64,000 bases of DNA, taken from Thiodiazotropha sp050291245 (GTDB taxonomy: Bacteria > Pseudomonadota > Gammaproteobacteria > Chromatiales > Chromatiaceae). The first letter of the stretch is position 1, and every line of letters starts with the position of its first letter. The notes beneath the pieces were generated by a model that worked only from the letters and a program-made list of their open reading frames with translations, ran no database searches and had not been told where the DNA came from. Below are positions 41,859-50,385 of this stretch, piece after piece. Both the position numbers and the translations under genes were made by a program. The stretch lies in NCBI GenBank assembly GCA_050291245.1, contig JBNKJP010000044.1, positions 186,001 to 250,000 of the forward strand, written 5' to 3'.

Positions 41859-43076
41859 ATGTCCAAAGATGGCATTAAAAAGGTGGTACTGGCCTATTCC
41901 GGTGGTCTGGACACCTCGATTATCGTTAAATGGCTGCAGGACGAGTATCAGTGCGAGGTGGTCACCTTTACCGCGGATATCGGTCAGGGCGAAGAGGTCG
42001 AACCGGTTCGCGGCAAAGCCGAAGCGGCGGGTATCCGGGAGATCTATATCGAGGATCTCACCGAAGAGTTCGTGCGTGATTTCGTCTTCCCCATGTTTCG
42101 CGCCAATGCGATCTACGAGGGTGAATATCTGCTGGGAACCTCCATCGCCCGTCCCCTGATCGCCAAGCGTCTGATCGAGATCGCCAATGAAACCGGTGCC
42201 GATGCCATCGCTCACGGCGCCACCGGCAAGGGCAATGATCAGGTGCGTTTCGAACTGGGTGCCTATGCCTTACGTCCGGACATCAAGGTCATCGCACCCT
42301 GGCGCGAGTGGGATCTCAACTCCCGGGAAAAACTGCTGGCCTACGCGGAGGCCCACGGCATCTCCATCGAGATGAAACGGGAGGGTAAGAAATCTCCCTA
42401 CTCAATGGACGCCAATCTGCTGCATATCTCCTACGAAGGCTATGATCTCGAGGATCCCTGGAATGAGCCGGGCAACGATATGTGGCGCTGGTCGGTCTCT
42501 CCGGAGCAGGCACCCGATCAGGCCACCTATATCGAGATCGGTTTCGATCAGGGCAATCCGGTCTCCATCGACGGCGAACCCCTCTCCCCGGCGCAGTTGT
42601 TGCTCAAACTCAATCAGCTGGGTGGTGCAAACGGCATCGGCCGGGCGGATATCGTGGAGAATCGGTATGTGGGGATGAAGTCCCGGGGCTGCTATGAAAC
42701 CCCCGGTGGCACCATTCTGCTCAAGGCCCATCGCGCCATGGAATCCCTGACCCTGGACCGGGAGGCGGCGCATATGAAGGATGAATTGATGCCCCGCTAT
42801 GCCAAGTTGATCTACAACGGCTACTGGTTCGCCCCCGAGCGGCTGATGCTGCAGGCCGCCATCGACAAGACCCAGGAGGTGGTTAATGGGGTGGTGCGTC
42901 TGAAGCTCTACAAGGGCAATGTCTACGTGGTGGGGCGCAAGTCGGAGAGCAACAGCCTGTTCGACGAATCCATCGCTACCTTCGAGGACGATGCGGGCGC
43001 CTACAACCAGAAAGACGCGGAAGGTTTCATCAAACTGAATGCCCTGCGTCTGCGGGTGGCGGCACGCAAGAAGTGA
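41859..43076 (+). CDS. argG: Argininosuccinate synthase
   Basis: This 405-residue enzyme condenses citrulline and aspartate with ATP, the penultimate step of arginine synthesis. The P-loop KKVVLAYSGGLDTSIIVKWLQ is diagnostic, as are VTFTADIGQGEEVEPVRGKA, NAIYEGEYLLGTSIARPLIAK and ATGKGNDQVRFELGAYAL. The length matches the type I form used by many bacteria (about 400). A GGGAGATTT ribosome site precedes the ATG. It is transcribed alone; a strong hairpin and a CACGAAG repeat lie after it. Confidence 0.97.
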   Translation: MSKDGIKKVVLAYSGGLDTSIIVKWLQDEYQCEVVTFTADIGQGEEVEPVRGKAEAAGIREIYIEDLTEEFVRDFVFPMFRANAIYEGEYLLGTSIARPLIAKRLIEIANETGADAIAHGATGKGNDQVRFELGAYALRPDIKVIAPWREWDLNSREKLLAYAEAHGISIEMKREGKKSPYSMDANLLHISYEGYDLEDPWNEPGNDMWRWSVSPEQAPDQATYIEIGFDQGNPVSIDGEPLSPAQLLLKLNQLGGANGIGRADIVENRYVGMKSRGCYETPGGTILLKAHRAMESLTLDREAAHMKDELMPRYAKLIYNGYWFAPERLMLQAAIDKTQEVVNGVVRLKLYKGNVYVVGRKSESNSLFDESIATFEDDAGAYNQKDAEGFIKLNALRLRVAARKK

Positions 43077-43092
43077 TACCCCGAATGATGTG

Positions 43093-43127
43093 CTTTTAAG
43101 GTGATGGTAGGGAAGCCATCCTTAAAG
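43093..43127. terminator. Hairpin after argG
   Basis: CTTTTAAGGTGATGG (43093-43107) pairs with CCATCCTTAAAG (43116-43127), with one bulged base in the left arm and a nine-base loop. No T-run follows, so its terminator role is tentative. Confidence 0.5.
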
Positions 43128-43129
43128 TA

Positions 43130-43212
43130 GTCGGAATACTTCACCACGAAGAACACGAAGACTACGAAGCGATACGTACAAGGATCCTTCGTGTCCTTCG
43201 GTTCACATTCCA
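43130..43212. repeat. CACGAAG fold-back repeat
   Basis: ACGAAGAACACGAAGACTACG on the left reads back on the right as CCTTCGTGTCCTTCGG, and the flanking GGAAT/ATTCC also pair. This resembles small dispersed CACGAAG repeats known from many proteobacteria. It lies between convergent argG and dusA. Confidence 0.6.
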
Positions 43213-43239
43213 TCTGATCAGTACCTTGGCTTCACGCAT

Positions 43240-44292
43240 TCATTGCGCACGGGTATCCACCACTTCCGCTGCGGCGCGGCGGATCAGCTCGCTGCCGGCG
43301 TTTGCCCGGTGGGCGTTTTCGCTCAGTATCCGGCGCCATTTTCGGGCGCCGGGTTGGCCCTGAAACAGTCCCAGAAAATGCCGTGTCATGCGGTTGAGGG
43401 GAGTACCGGCACGTAACTCCCGGTCGACAAAGGGAATCAGGGCTTCAATCACCTGATGGCGACTCAATGGTGTGGCCGGACTACCGAACAGCAATGGGTC
43501 GACATGGGCCAGAATCCAGGGGTTTTGATAGGCTTCACGACCGATCATGACCCCATCCACCCTGTCCAGGTGCCGGGTGGCCTGTTCCAGGGTCGTGATG
43601 CCCCCGTTGATGATGATTTCCAGATCGGGAAAATCGGTTTTCAGTTGATAGACCGTATCGTACGAGAGGGGAGGGATGTCCCGGTTCTCCTTGGGGCTCA
43701 GCCCCTGCAGCCAGGCCTTGCGGGCGTGCACGATGAAGGTTTCACAGCCCGCTTCCGCCACCAGGCCGACGAAGTTGCAAAGTTCCGCGTAGCTGTCCTG
43801 CTCATCCACTCCAATTCGGTGTTTCACCGTAACATCCACCGAAACCCGGTCTTTCATCGCCTTGATGCAGTCGCTGACCACAGCCGGGGTGGTCATCAGG
43901 CAAGCGCCAAAGCGGCCCGATTGAACCCGGTCCGAGGGGCAGCCCACATTGAGATTGATTTCGTCGTATCCCCAGGATTCTCCCAGATGGGCCGATGCCG
44001 CCAGTTCCCGGGGATCACTGCCCCCCAGTTGCAGCGCGACGGGATGTTCGGTCGGGTCGAAATCCAGAAATCGAGCCTGATTGCCATGCAGGATGGCGCC
44101 GGTGGTGACCATCTCGGTGTAAAGCAGTGTGTGCCGGCTGATCAGGCGCAGGAAATAGCGGCAGTAACGATCGGTCCAGTCCAGCATTGGCGCAATGCTG
44201 AATCGGCGGGATAGGGTGGCAGGGGTATGTGGGGGGGGCAAACATGGCATCCAGGGGGCTTTCTCTATTTGATCGGTCACTGGCTCGCCCAT
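43240..44292 (-). CDS. dusA: tRNA-dihydrouridine(20/20a) synthase DusA
   Basis: This 350-residue flavoenzyme reduces uridine 20/20a in tRNA D-loops using NADPH. The family motifs are FSIAPMLDWTDRYCRYFLRLIS, LYTEMVTTGAILHG, VALQLGGSDPRELAASA and NLNVGCPSDRVQSGRFGACLM, which holds the catalytic cysteine. VTVKHRIGVDEQDSY and INGGITTLEQA follow, with GVMIGREAYQNPWIL near the end. The length and the long C-terminal helical domain fit DusA rather than DusB or DusC. The start at 44292 (MGEPVTDQ) is uncertain; about 25 residues precede the conserved part. Confidence 0.95.
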   Translation of the reverse strand: MGEPVTDQIEKAPWMPCLPPPHTPATLSRRFSIAPMLDWTDRYCRYFLRLISRHTLLYTEMVTTGAILHGNQARFLDFDPTEHPVALQLGGSDPRELAASAHLGESWGYDEINLNVGCPSDRVQSGRFGACLMTTPAVVSDCIKAMKDRVSVDVTVKHRIGVDEQDSYAELCNFVGLVAEAGCETFIVHARKAWLQGLSPKENRDIPPLSYDTVYQLKTDFPDLEIIINGGITTLEQATRHLDRVDGVMIGREAYQNPWILAHVDPLLFGSPATPLSRHQVIEALIPFVDRELRAGTPLNRMTRHFLGLFQGQPGARKWRRILSENAHRANAGSELIRRAAAEVVDTRAQ

Positions 44293-44496
44293 GGGTTTAG
44301 GATTCCCATGGAGTAGAGGCCTTGAGGTGAGCTGTGAATGGCCGGTTATTCGCGAATCACTGCCAAATCTCAGTCTGTCATATTAACGGGTGATTGGTCC
44401 CCTGTCCCATGGAGATGAGTGTCATGGCTCGAGGTATACACATTTTTATATGCAAGAGCCATTGGTCTTATTCCGTCTGATCCCGGACCGAAGCTT

Positions 44497-44605
44497 CTCG
44501 TTCCCACGCTCTGCGTGGGAATGCAGACCGGGGTATGGGTCACTCAGCAAGGCTGATGGCCATAACAGGCTTGGTAGGCATTCCCACGCAGAGCGTGGGA
44601 ATGAG
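44497..44605. repeat. Inverted pair of palindromic repeats
   Basis: The left unit (44497-44525, CTCGTTCCCACGCTCTGCG then TGGGAATGCA) and right unit (44578-44605) are near-perfect inverted copies of each other, 52 bases apart. Each unit also contains a TTCCCACGC/GCGTGGGAA dyad. This paired arrangement is like the bacterial interspersed mosaic elements of REP families. Confidence 0.8.
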
Positions 44606-44633
44606 TTGAAAACGGTGCCTCCCTGCTTCACTT

Positions 44634-44655
44634 CTCCGGCATACGTCCGGATGAC
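44634..44655. repeat. Degenerate REP-like copy
   Basis: CTCCGGCATACGTCCGGATGAC resembles the inverted REP-like unit of 29122-29148 with substitutions and one lost base. It is probably a decayed copy. Confidence 0.5.
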
Positions 44656-44723
44656 AAAATTCCAGAGTATCGACTTAAGTTAAGTGTCATTGCCAGCAGG
44701 CTGTGCCTTGCTGGTACACTAGG

Positions 44724-45284
44724 TTAAACGGCACCCCAGGCTTCACGCTGCACGTCCGTGGCGCTGGCCAGGACCTCATCCAATGTGGCTGCCGCATATT
44801 TGGGTTTGTAGCTTCTCATCTCAGCCTGCAGGGCGAGCAGTTTGTCGGCCGCGGATTGTCCTTTAAAGTCGCTCTTCTCAAGACCCAGCTCATCGATGAC
44901 TTCGTTCCACGGCACCCCCTGTACCAGCGGGATGAAGACGATATTCGCGCCATCGAGAGAAACTTGCGCCGGTTTGTCGATGTTCACCACGAACAGCATG
45001 GCCCGCATGTCCGAGGCGAAGTCATCCTGATATTTCTCCAGCAGGTCATTGACCGAGGCGATGTCGTCCAGAGCTCCGATCAGCAGATGAATCTTTTCAT
45101 CAGCCAGCACTACAGCGCCACGCATGACTTTGACCGGGGGTTTGGTGTGACCCTTGTCATCGGCGACTTCCCCCTGGACCAGTACCAGTTCTCCCCGGTA
45201 GCTGAACAGTCCGGAACGGCTGGTCTGTTCCAGGAAGTTCGTGTTAAACAGCAGGCCCGAGGCGTTGTATTTTTCCAAAAGCAT
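44724..45284 (-). CDS. Uncharacterised soluble protein
   Basis: The ATG at 45284 is seven bases after TTGGAG and gives 186 residues (MLLEKYNASGLLFNTNFLEQ). There is no signal peptide or membrane helix, so it should be cytosolic. It alternates strands and helices: SGLFSYRGELVLVQGEV, VKVMRGAVVLADEKIHLLIGALDDIASV, and a C-terminal helical region SAADKLLALQAEMRSYKPKYAAATLDEVLAS. The hydrophobic/charged periodicity is convincing for a real globular protein. I recognise no family or active site. It lies between repeat-rich spacer and the RpfC-like gene, on the same strand as both neighbours but with a gap of about 170 bases to the right. Confidence 0.7.
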   Translation of the reverse strand: MLLEKYNASGLLFNTNFLEQTSRSGLFSYRGELVLVQGEVADDKGHTKPPVKVMRGAVVLADEKIHLLIGALDDIASVNDLLEKYQDDFASDMRAMLFVVNIDKPAQVSLDGANIVFIPLVQGVPWNEVIDELGLEKSDFKGQSAADKLLALQAEMRSYKPKYAAATLDEVLASATDVQREAWGAV

Positions 45285-45456
45285 GAGTGGCTCCAAGTTG
45301 GCAAAGCATAAGGATATTGCCTAATAGCAATCTTGATGCCACAACGATGATTTAGAAATAAGTATACTGATTACAACGGGGTAGCGGGTTGAGTTGGTGC
45401 ATCTGGATGTGCCCTGTCACAAATGCGACAAACCTCGGTGTGTGGGTACCGGGGAT

Positions 45457-47331
45457 CTAACGGGATCGTATCCGGATATCCAGGTTGCGTTCCCGGACGT
45501 ATTCCTCCAGGGCCTGTCGGGTCTCTTCGATGGCTTGGTTCAGCTGATCATAGGCGCGCAATCCTTGCTGACGGATCTCGTTACTCGAAAGCCGGTACAG
45601 TTGCGTCGCCTGGTTGAGCAGATGACTCGCCCCGATACTGCTGGCGGCACCTTTCACTGCGTGGATCTCTTCCCGAAACTGATCGATATCCTGGGAGCTT
45701 AAGGCATTCGCCATGCGTGTGGCGCAGGCGTAGATATCGTCCAGGAAGTTGTTCACCAGTTCCTCGAAAAAGTCCTCCCGTTCACTCAGCCGGGTAAGCA
45801 TGTCCAGGGTCTCAAGATCCAGATAGTGGGGTTGGGCGCTGGGCAGCGGTGTCGGTTTGAGCGGGTTTCCCCCCCCGGAGGCATTGGCGGGAACCGGTAC
45901 ACTGTGAATCAGACGAGTGATGCTGCTGAGCAACTCGACGACGTTCAACGGCATCTTAATGACCTGGTCAGCACCTGCGGAGTGGCATTCGTCCAGGATG
46001 GTTTTGGATATCTGCGGGGTCAGCACGATAAATGGAATCAAGCGACTCAACCCGTACCCCACTCGGTATTCACGAATGAGCTCGGGACCGTTCATATCCG
46101 GGAGTTCCCGGCTCACAATGGCCAGATCGATATCCTGCTCATCGCAGGCCTCTATGGCGGATTCTCCGGTTTCGGCCAGGACCACCTCATAACCCGCTTT
46201 GCCCAGGGTTTCCTGCAAAATCAGGCGGGTTACGGAACTCTCTTCCGCGACCAGTATGCGGAATCTGCCGACCTCCCGGGTTGCCTGCCAACGATGCAGG
46301 GAGGGGACGCCCTCGGGCAGCTCGATCCCTTCGAGGGCGTTGTGAATGGTATTGAACAGCTGACGCCGGTCTTCCGAATCCCTGATGAAGGCAGTGTGGT
46401 CCGGTAGCAGGTTGCCGCTGTGATCCTGAGTGCGAGCACCGATCAGAATGAAGGGGGTTTGGGTTCGTTGCGCAAGATTCGAACTGATCAACAGTTCCGC
46501 ACGGGGGTCATCCAGGTGTTGCGGGTCCGCCAGGATGAGGGAGGGTGGTTGGGCGGAGATCCTCTGACTGAGTGCCTTTGGGGTACTGATGGCCTCACAG
46601 GCAATGCCCCAGATCTTTAACTGCTGTTCCAGCCGTTGATAGAGGCTCAGGCTCTCCGTCATGATCAGAGCCCGCTTCTGAGTCGAGACCGTGGATTCGG
46701 ATGAGTTATCGCCGGGTGTGTCCGGTGGTGGCTTCCCGTCAGGCTCCGGGGCCGAGGTCAGGGTTGTATTGCCGGGGGTGCGGGGGGGCTGATGGGTTTT
46801 GAACAGATGTGAGACAAACAGGGATACACATAGATTCAGTGTAATAAGGCTCATGCCCAGTAGGGGGTGGCTACTGAGAAAAGGGCTGGCCAGAGTCAGC
46901 GCCAACAGTCCGATGGAAGAGATCAGGCTGCCCAGATAGAGGTATCTGGAACCGTACCGCACGCCATAACCGAGAGTGATCAGGAAGATGATACTCAACA
47001 GCGGAGTCCCCTGTTCGCCGAGACTGTGCATCGCCAGACAGGTGATCCCCTGGTCGGTAAGCAGGGTCAGTAATCTACGGGTGGAAGAGGCCTGTTTGAA
47101 TAACCGGAACGAGAGCAGAAAGGCCAGTGAAAAAGCTGTGTATCCGACAGACAGGGGGATTGCGTTGCGCAGGGTGGATGACGGGTCGAGCCGCTGGGCA
47201 ATCAGAAAAACTGCGCTGAGGCTGGCGGCGAACAAAAACCGTCGGATACTTTGCTGGAATTCCACGCGAGCCGTATCACTCAGTCCACGCCTCAATGGAT
47301 CAAGCAGATTGTGTTTGACTTTCTCGTTCAT
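45457..47331 (-). CDS. RpfC-like membrane protein lacking its kinase, with altered receiver and intact HPt
   Basis: I prefer the ATG at 47331 (MNEKVKHNLL, after AGGCGA), giving 624 residues. Residue numbers below count from the upstream ATG at 47352. Residues about 33-185 are five or six helices in the style of the RpfC N-terminal sensor domain. No dimerisation/phosphoacceptor (HisKA) or ATPase domain follows; there is a Pro/Thr/Ser linker. A weak receiver-like region (about 227-340) is followed by a receiver fold (about 364-480) in which the usual acidic pair reads Glu-Glu (370-371) and the phosphoacceptor Asp is Ser414 (AIVSRELPDMNG). A C-terminal HPt domain has an intact His564 (HAVKGAASSIG). 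Likely a non-catalytic signalling partner. Confidence 0.72.
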   Translation of the reverse strand: MNEKVKHNLLDPLRRGLSDTARVEFQQSIRRFLFAASLSAVFLIAQRLDPSSTLRNAIPLSVGYTAFSLAFLLSFRLFKQASSTRRLLTLLTDQGITCLAMHSLGEQGTPLLSIIFLITLGYGVRYGSRYLYLGSLISSIGLLALTLASPFLSSHPLLGMSLITLNLCVSLFVSHLFKTHQPPRTPGNTTLTSAPEPDGKPPPDTPGDNSSESTVSTQKRALIMTESLSLYQRLEQQLKIWGIACEAISTPKALSQRISAQPPSLILADPQHLDDPRAELLISSNLAQRTQTPFILIGARTQDHSGNLLPDHTAFIRDSEDRRQLFNTIHNALEGIELPEGVPSLHRWQATREVGRFRILVAEESSVTRLILQETLGKAGYEVVLAETGESAIEACDEQDIDLAIVSRELPDMNGPELIREYRVGYGLSRLIPFIVLTPQISKTILDECHSAGADQVIKMPLNVVELLSSITRLIHSVPVPANASGGGNPLKPTPLPSAQPHYLDLETLDMLTRLSEREDFFEELVNNFLDDIYACATRMANALSSQDIDQFREEIHAVKGAASSIGASHLLNQATQLYRLSSNEIRQQGLRAYDQLNQAIEETRQALEEYVRERNLDIRIRSR

Positions 47332-47479
47332 CGATATCGCCTGCCATGGCAACCAGCCGTCTGTTTACATAGAAACACTGAAACCGCCATCTGTGGCGCC
47401 GTCGATGGCTTGGCTTGTTGCCCGGAGGGAGACCCGCATAGGCCCCAATCCTGGGTTGCCTCGTCTGACAAGGAACAGC

Positions 47480-47578
47480 CAATGCCTGCATGTTGCATCC
47501 GAAGGAAGTGCCCTTTGGGTGCGCCTCGCTTTGAGACCCGTATGGGTCTCCGGAATCACACAATCCAAGACGCTACAC
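47480..47578. repeat. Diverged relative of family B element, right half
   Basis: The stretch CCGAAGGAAGTGCCCTTTGG through GAGACCCGTATGGGTCTCC to GACGCTACAC follows the same order as the right half of 20527-20730 (CCGAAGGAAATGCC, GGGACCCGTGCGGG, GACACTACAC). The left end is not clearly recognisable, though partial inverted segments extend to about 47377. This 403-base gap (47332-47734) holds no gene I can support. Confidence 0.6.
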
Positions 47579-47734
47579 CCGATTAGCGGCTTTTAGCGTA
47601 ATTTCTGGAAAACAAGGGTCTGCAAACCTATCATAGACAGGTTGAAAAATACATTATTCCTGTGATGTGGGGGAAGATCCCACCGGGTATTTCGGCATCC
47701 TCTGGCATGGGGGCAGGCCCCAAGGAGATACTGT

Positions 47735-48202
47735 GTGCTCAAACTGATCGTCAACGGTATCACACACTCGGTGGACCTGGATCCGCGAATGCCCCTGTTG
47801 TGGGTGCTCCGCGATCACCTGGGACTGACGGGTACCAAGTACGCTTGCGGTATGGGGCAATGCGGCAGTTGTACCGTCTACCTGGAGGGGGTTCCGGCAC
47901 GGGCCTGCCAGATTCCCCTGGAGGCGGTCGCGGGGAAGTCCGTTACCACCATCGAGGGCCTGGATACCCCTTCGGGGCAGGCGGTCCAGGCCGCCTGGCG
48001 GGAGTTGGAAGTGGTTCAGTGCGGCTTTTGCCAGTCCGGACAGATCCTCTCGGCCGCCGCCCTGTTGCGCGAGACGCAACAGCCCTCGGATGCCCAGATC
48101 GACACCGCGATGCGGGGTAATCTCTGCCGTTGCGCGACCTATGAGCGTATTCGTCAGGCCATCCATCGGGCCGCTCGCATGCTGCGTGAGGCGGACCTAT
48201 GA
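47735..48202 (+). CDS. iorA: Molybdenum hydroxylase [2Fe-2S] subunit (isoquinoline 1-oxidoreductase alpha type)
   Basis: This 155-residue subunit starts at GTG 47735 after AAGGAG. It has an N-terminal plant-type ferredoxin domain with KYACGMGQCGSCTVYLEG (three of the four cluster cysteines) and the fourth in PARAC, and a C-terminal helical domain with CGFCQSG and GNLCRC for the second cluster. This is the IorA/CoxS-like small subunit that relays electrons from the molybdenum site. It overlaps iorB by four bases. Cysteine content is complete, so the protein looks functional. Confidence 0.93.
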   Translation: MLKLIVNGITHSVDLDPRMPLLWVLRDHLGLTGTKYACGMGQCGSCTVYLEGVPARACQIPLEAVAGKSVTTIEGLDTPSGQAVQAAWRELEVVQCGFCQSGQILSAAALLRETQQPSDAQIDTAMRGNLCRCATYERIRQAIHRAARMLREADL

Positions 48203-50385
48203 ATACCCCGGATCTGTGCAACCTGAGTCGGCGCCGTCTTCTGTTGGCCGGAGGTTTGGCTCTGACCGGTCTCACCCTGGGTATCCTGCCGATGGGATGC
48301 CGCGACGCCCGGAAATCAGGCGATGAGGGCTATCCCCGGGTCTCTGAATCCGGTGAGTGGCAGGCCAACGCTTTTCTCAACATCGGTCCCGATGATCGGG
48401 TCACCGTGATCTCCAAGCATTTGGAGATGGGGCAGGGTATCTATACCGGCCTGGCCATGCTGGTGGCTGAAGAGCTGGATGCGGACTGGTCCCAGGTTCG
48501 GGTGGAGGGGGCGCCGGCAGATCCGAGTCGATACAGCAATCTCGCCTGGGGCGGGATCCAGGGTACGGGTGGCAGCAACTCCATTGCCAATGCCTGGGAA
48601 CAGATGCGCCGGGCCGGCGCGGCAGCCCGGCAGATGCTGATCGCCGCCGCGGCACAGCGCTGGGGGGTGCCTGCTGAGGAGATCGAGGTTGTTTCCGGTG
48701 TGGTGCGGCATAGGATCAGCGGACAAAAACTCCGTTTCGGTGCACTGGCCGTCGAAGCCGCGGAGGTACCGGTACCGGCACAAGTCCGGTTGAAGGATCC
48801 CGAGGCATTCAAGCTGATCGGTACCTCGATGCCGCGCAAAGATACCCCGGAGAAGCTCAATGGGCAGGCCCTCTTTACCCAGGATCTGAGACTGCCGGGC
48901 CAGTTGACTGCGGTGGTGAGGCATCCGCCCCGGTTTGGCGCCCGGGTGTTGCTGGTCGATGCCAAGCGGGCCCAATCGGTCAAAGGGGTGCGTCAGGTGG
49001 TGGAGCTACCCAGCGGGGTTGCAGTGGTGGCGGAGGATTTCTGGAGCGCGCAACAGGGTCGCGATGCGCTATCCATTGTCTGGGATGAGTATGATGCCTT
49101 CTCGGAAGGGTCCGAACAGATTTTCGATCAGTACCGTAAACTGATGGCAACACCGGGTGCGCTGGCCCGGGAGACCGGGGATGTGGCGGCCGCCTTGCGG
49201 GATGCCGGGCAGGTCCTCGAGGTGGAGTATCAGGTGCCTTTTCTGGCGCATGCCGCAATGGAACCCCTGGACTGTGTGGTGCGGCTCGATGAGCAGGGCT
49301 GCGAGATTTGGAACGGGGAGCAGGCGCAGACCGGGGATCAACACCAGGTGGCCGAACTGCTGGGGATCCCGGCGGAGCAGGTGCGCATCCACATGCTCTA
49401 TGCGGGTGGCTCCTTCGGACGCCGCGCCAACCCGGCGGCGGACTACCTGTTGGAGGCGGTGCGTATTGCCCGGGCGTTACCGAGGGGTACCCCGGTGAAA
49501 CTGATCTGGACCCGGGAGGACGACACCCGGGGCGGTTACTACCGGCCTGCCTATCTGCACCGTATCAAGGGGGTACTGGATGAGCAGGGACTGCCCCGGG
49601 TTTGGGATCAACGCATCGTTGGGCAATCGATTCTGAGAGGGACAAACCTGGAATCCCGCATGGTCCGCCAGGGTGTGGATCGAACCTCAGTGGAAGGGGC
49701 GGCGAATCTGCCTTATCGGATTCCCAATCTTCGGGTGGATCTGCATTCACCGGAGTTGCCCGTCCCCGTGCTCTGGTGGCGTTCCGTCGGTTCCTCCCAC
49801 ACCGCATTCGCCGTCGAGAGTTTCATCGATGAACTGGCCGCCCATGGGGGCCGGGATCCGCTGGAATACCGGCGCGCGCTATTGGCTGACCAGCCCAGAC
49901 ACCTGGCGGTGTTGAATCTGGCCGCGGAGAAGTCCGGCTGGGGTGATCCTCTCCCGACGGGTCGGGGACGCGGCATCGCGGTGCATGAATCGTTCAATAC
50001 CTGTGTGGCCCAGGTGGCGGAAGTTCGTGTGGCACAGGGGCAGATCCGTGTGGAACGGGTTGTGATCGCCGTGGACTGCGGTATCTCGGTGAACCCGAAT
50101 GCGGTACGAGCCCAGATGGAAGGCGGCATGGGGTTTGGTCTTTCAGCCGTACTGGAAAGCGCCATTACGTTCAAGGACGGACGGGTCGAACAGGGTAATT
50201 TCGATGACTACAAGGTTCTGCGTATTGACCAAATGCCCCGGGTCGAGGTGCATATTCTGCCTTCTGCGAATCCACCCACCGGCGTCGGGGAACCGGCAAC
50301 TCCGGTAATTGCCCCGGCGGTGGCCAATGCGGTTTTTGCCGCCACCGGACACCGTTTGAGAGAACTGCCCTTGCGGTTGCCGTAA
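48199..50385 (+). CDS. iorB: Molybdopterin-binding hydroxylase large subunit (isoquinoline 1-oxidoreductase beta type)
   Basis: This 728-residue subunit carries a Tat-like leader, LSRRRLLLAGGLALTGLTLG, so the folded cofactor-loaded enzyme should be exported. The aldehyde/xanthine dehydrogenase fold shows KHLEMGQGIYTGLAMLVAEEL, WGGIQGTGGSNSI, FLAHAAMEPLDCVV, YAGGSFGRRANPA and a C-terminal GVGEPATPVIAPAVANAV with the conserved catalytic Glu. Organisation without a separate FAD subunit fits the isoquinoline oxidoreductase/periplasmic aldehyde oxidase type. The actual substrate is unknown. It is followed at one-base overlap by xdhC. Confidence 0.93.
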   Translation: MNTPDLCNLSRRRLLLAGGLALTGLTLGILPMGCRDARKSGDEGYPRVSESGEWQANAFLNIGPDDRVTVISKHLEMGQGIYTGLAMLVAEELDADWSQVRVEGAPADPSRYSNLAWGGIQGTGGSNSIANAWEQMRRAGAAARQMLIAAAAQRWGVPAEEIEVVSGVVRHRISGQKLRFGALAVEAAEVPVPAQVRLKDPEAFKLIGTSMPRKDTPEKLNGQALFTQDLRLPGQLTAVVRHPPRFGARVLLVDAKRAQSVKGVRQVVELPSGVAVVAEDFWSAQQGRDALSIVWDEYDAFSEGSEQIFDQYRKLMATPGALARETGDVAAALRDAGQVLEVEYQVPFLAHAAMEPLDCVVRLDEQGCEIWNGEQAQTGDQHQVAELLGIPAEQVRIHMLYAGGSFGRRANPAADYLLEAVRIARALPRGTPVKLIWTREDDTRGGYYRPAYLHRIKGVLDEQGLPRVWDQRIVGQSILRGTNLESRMVRQGVDRTSVEGAANLPYRIPNLRVDLHSPELPVPVLWWRSVGSSHTAFAVESFIDELAAHGGRDPLEYRRALLADQPRHLAVLNLAAEKSGWGDPLPTGRGRGIAVHESFNTCVAQVAEVRVAQGQIRVERVVIAVDCGISVNPNAVRAQMEGGMGFGLSAVLESAITFKDGRVEQGNFDDYKVLRIDQMPRVEVHILPSANPPTGVGEPATPVIAPAVANAVFAATGHRLRELPLRLP

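Larger units (their letters stand above)
44293..44723. other. Repeat-bearing gap right of dusA
   Basis: The 431-base gap holds an inverted pair of a 28-base palindrome (44497-44525 and 44578-44605), a decayed REP-like copy near 44634-44655 and no gene I can support. A long frame across it is built from the repeats themselves. Confidence 0.55.

Noticed and set aside
44390..44683. 97-codon frame containing the palindromic pair
   Set aside because: Its residues (HSHAERGNE-type peptides) are translations of the repeats themselves on both strands.
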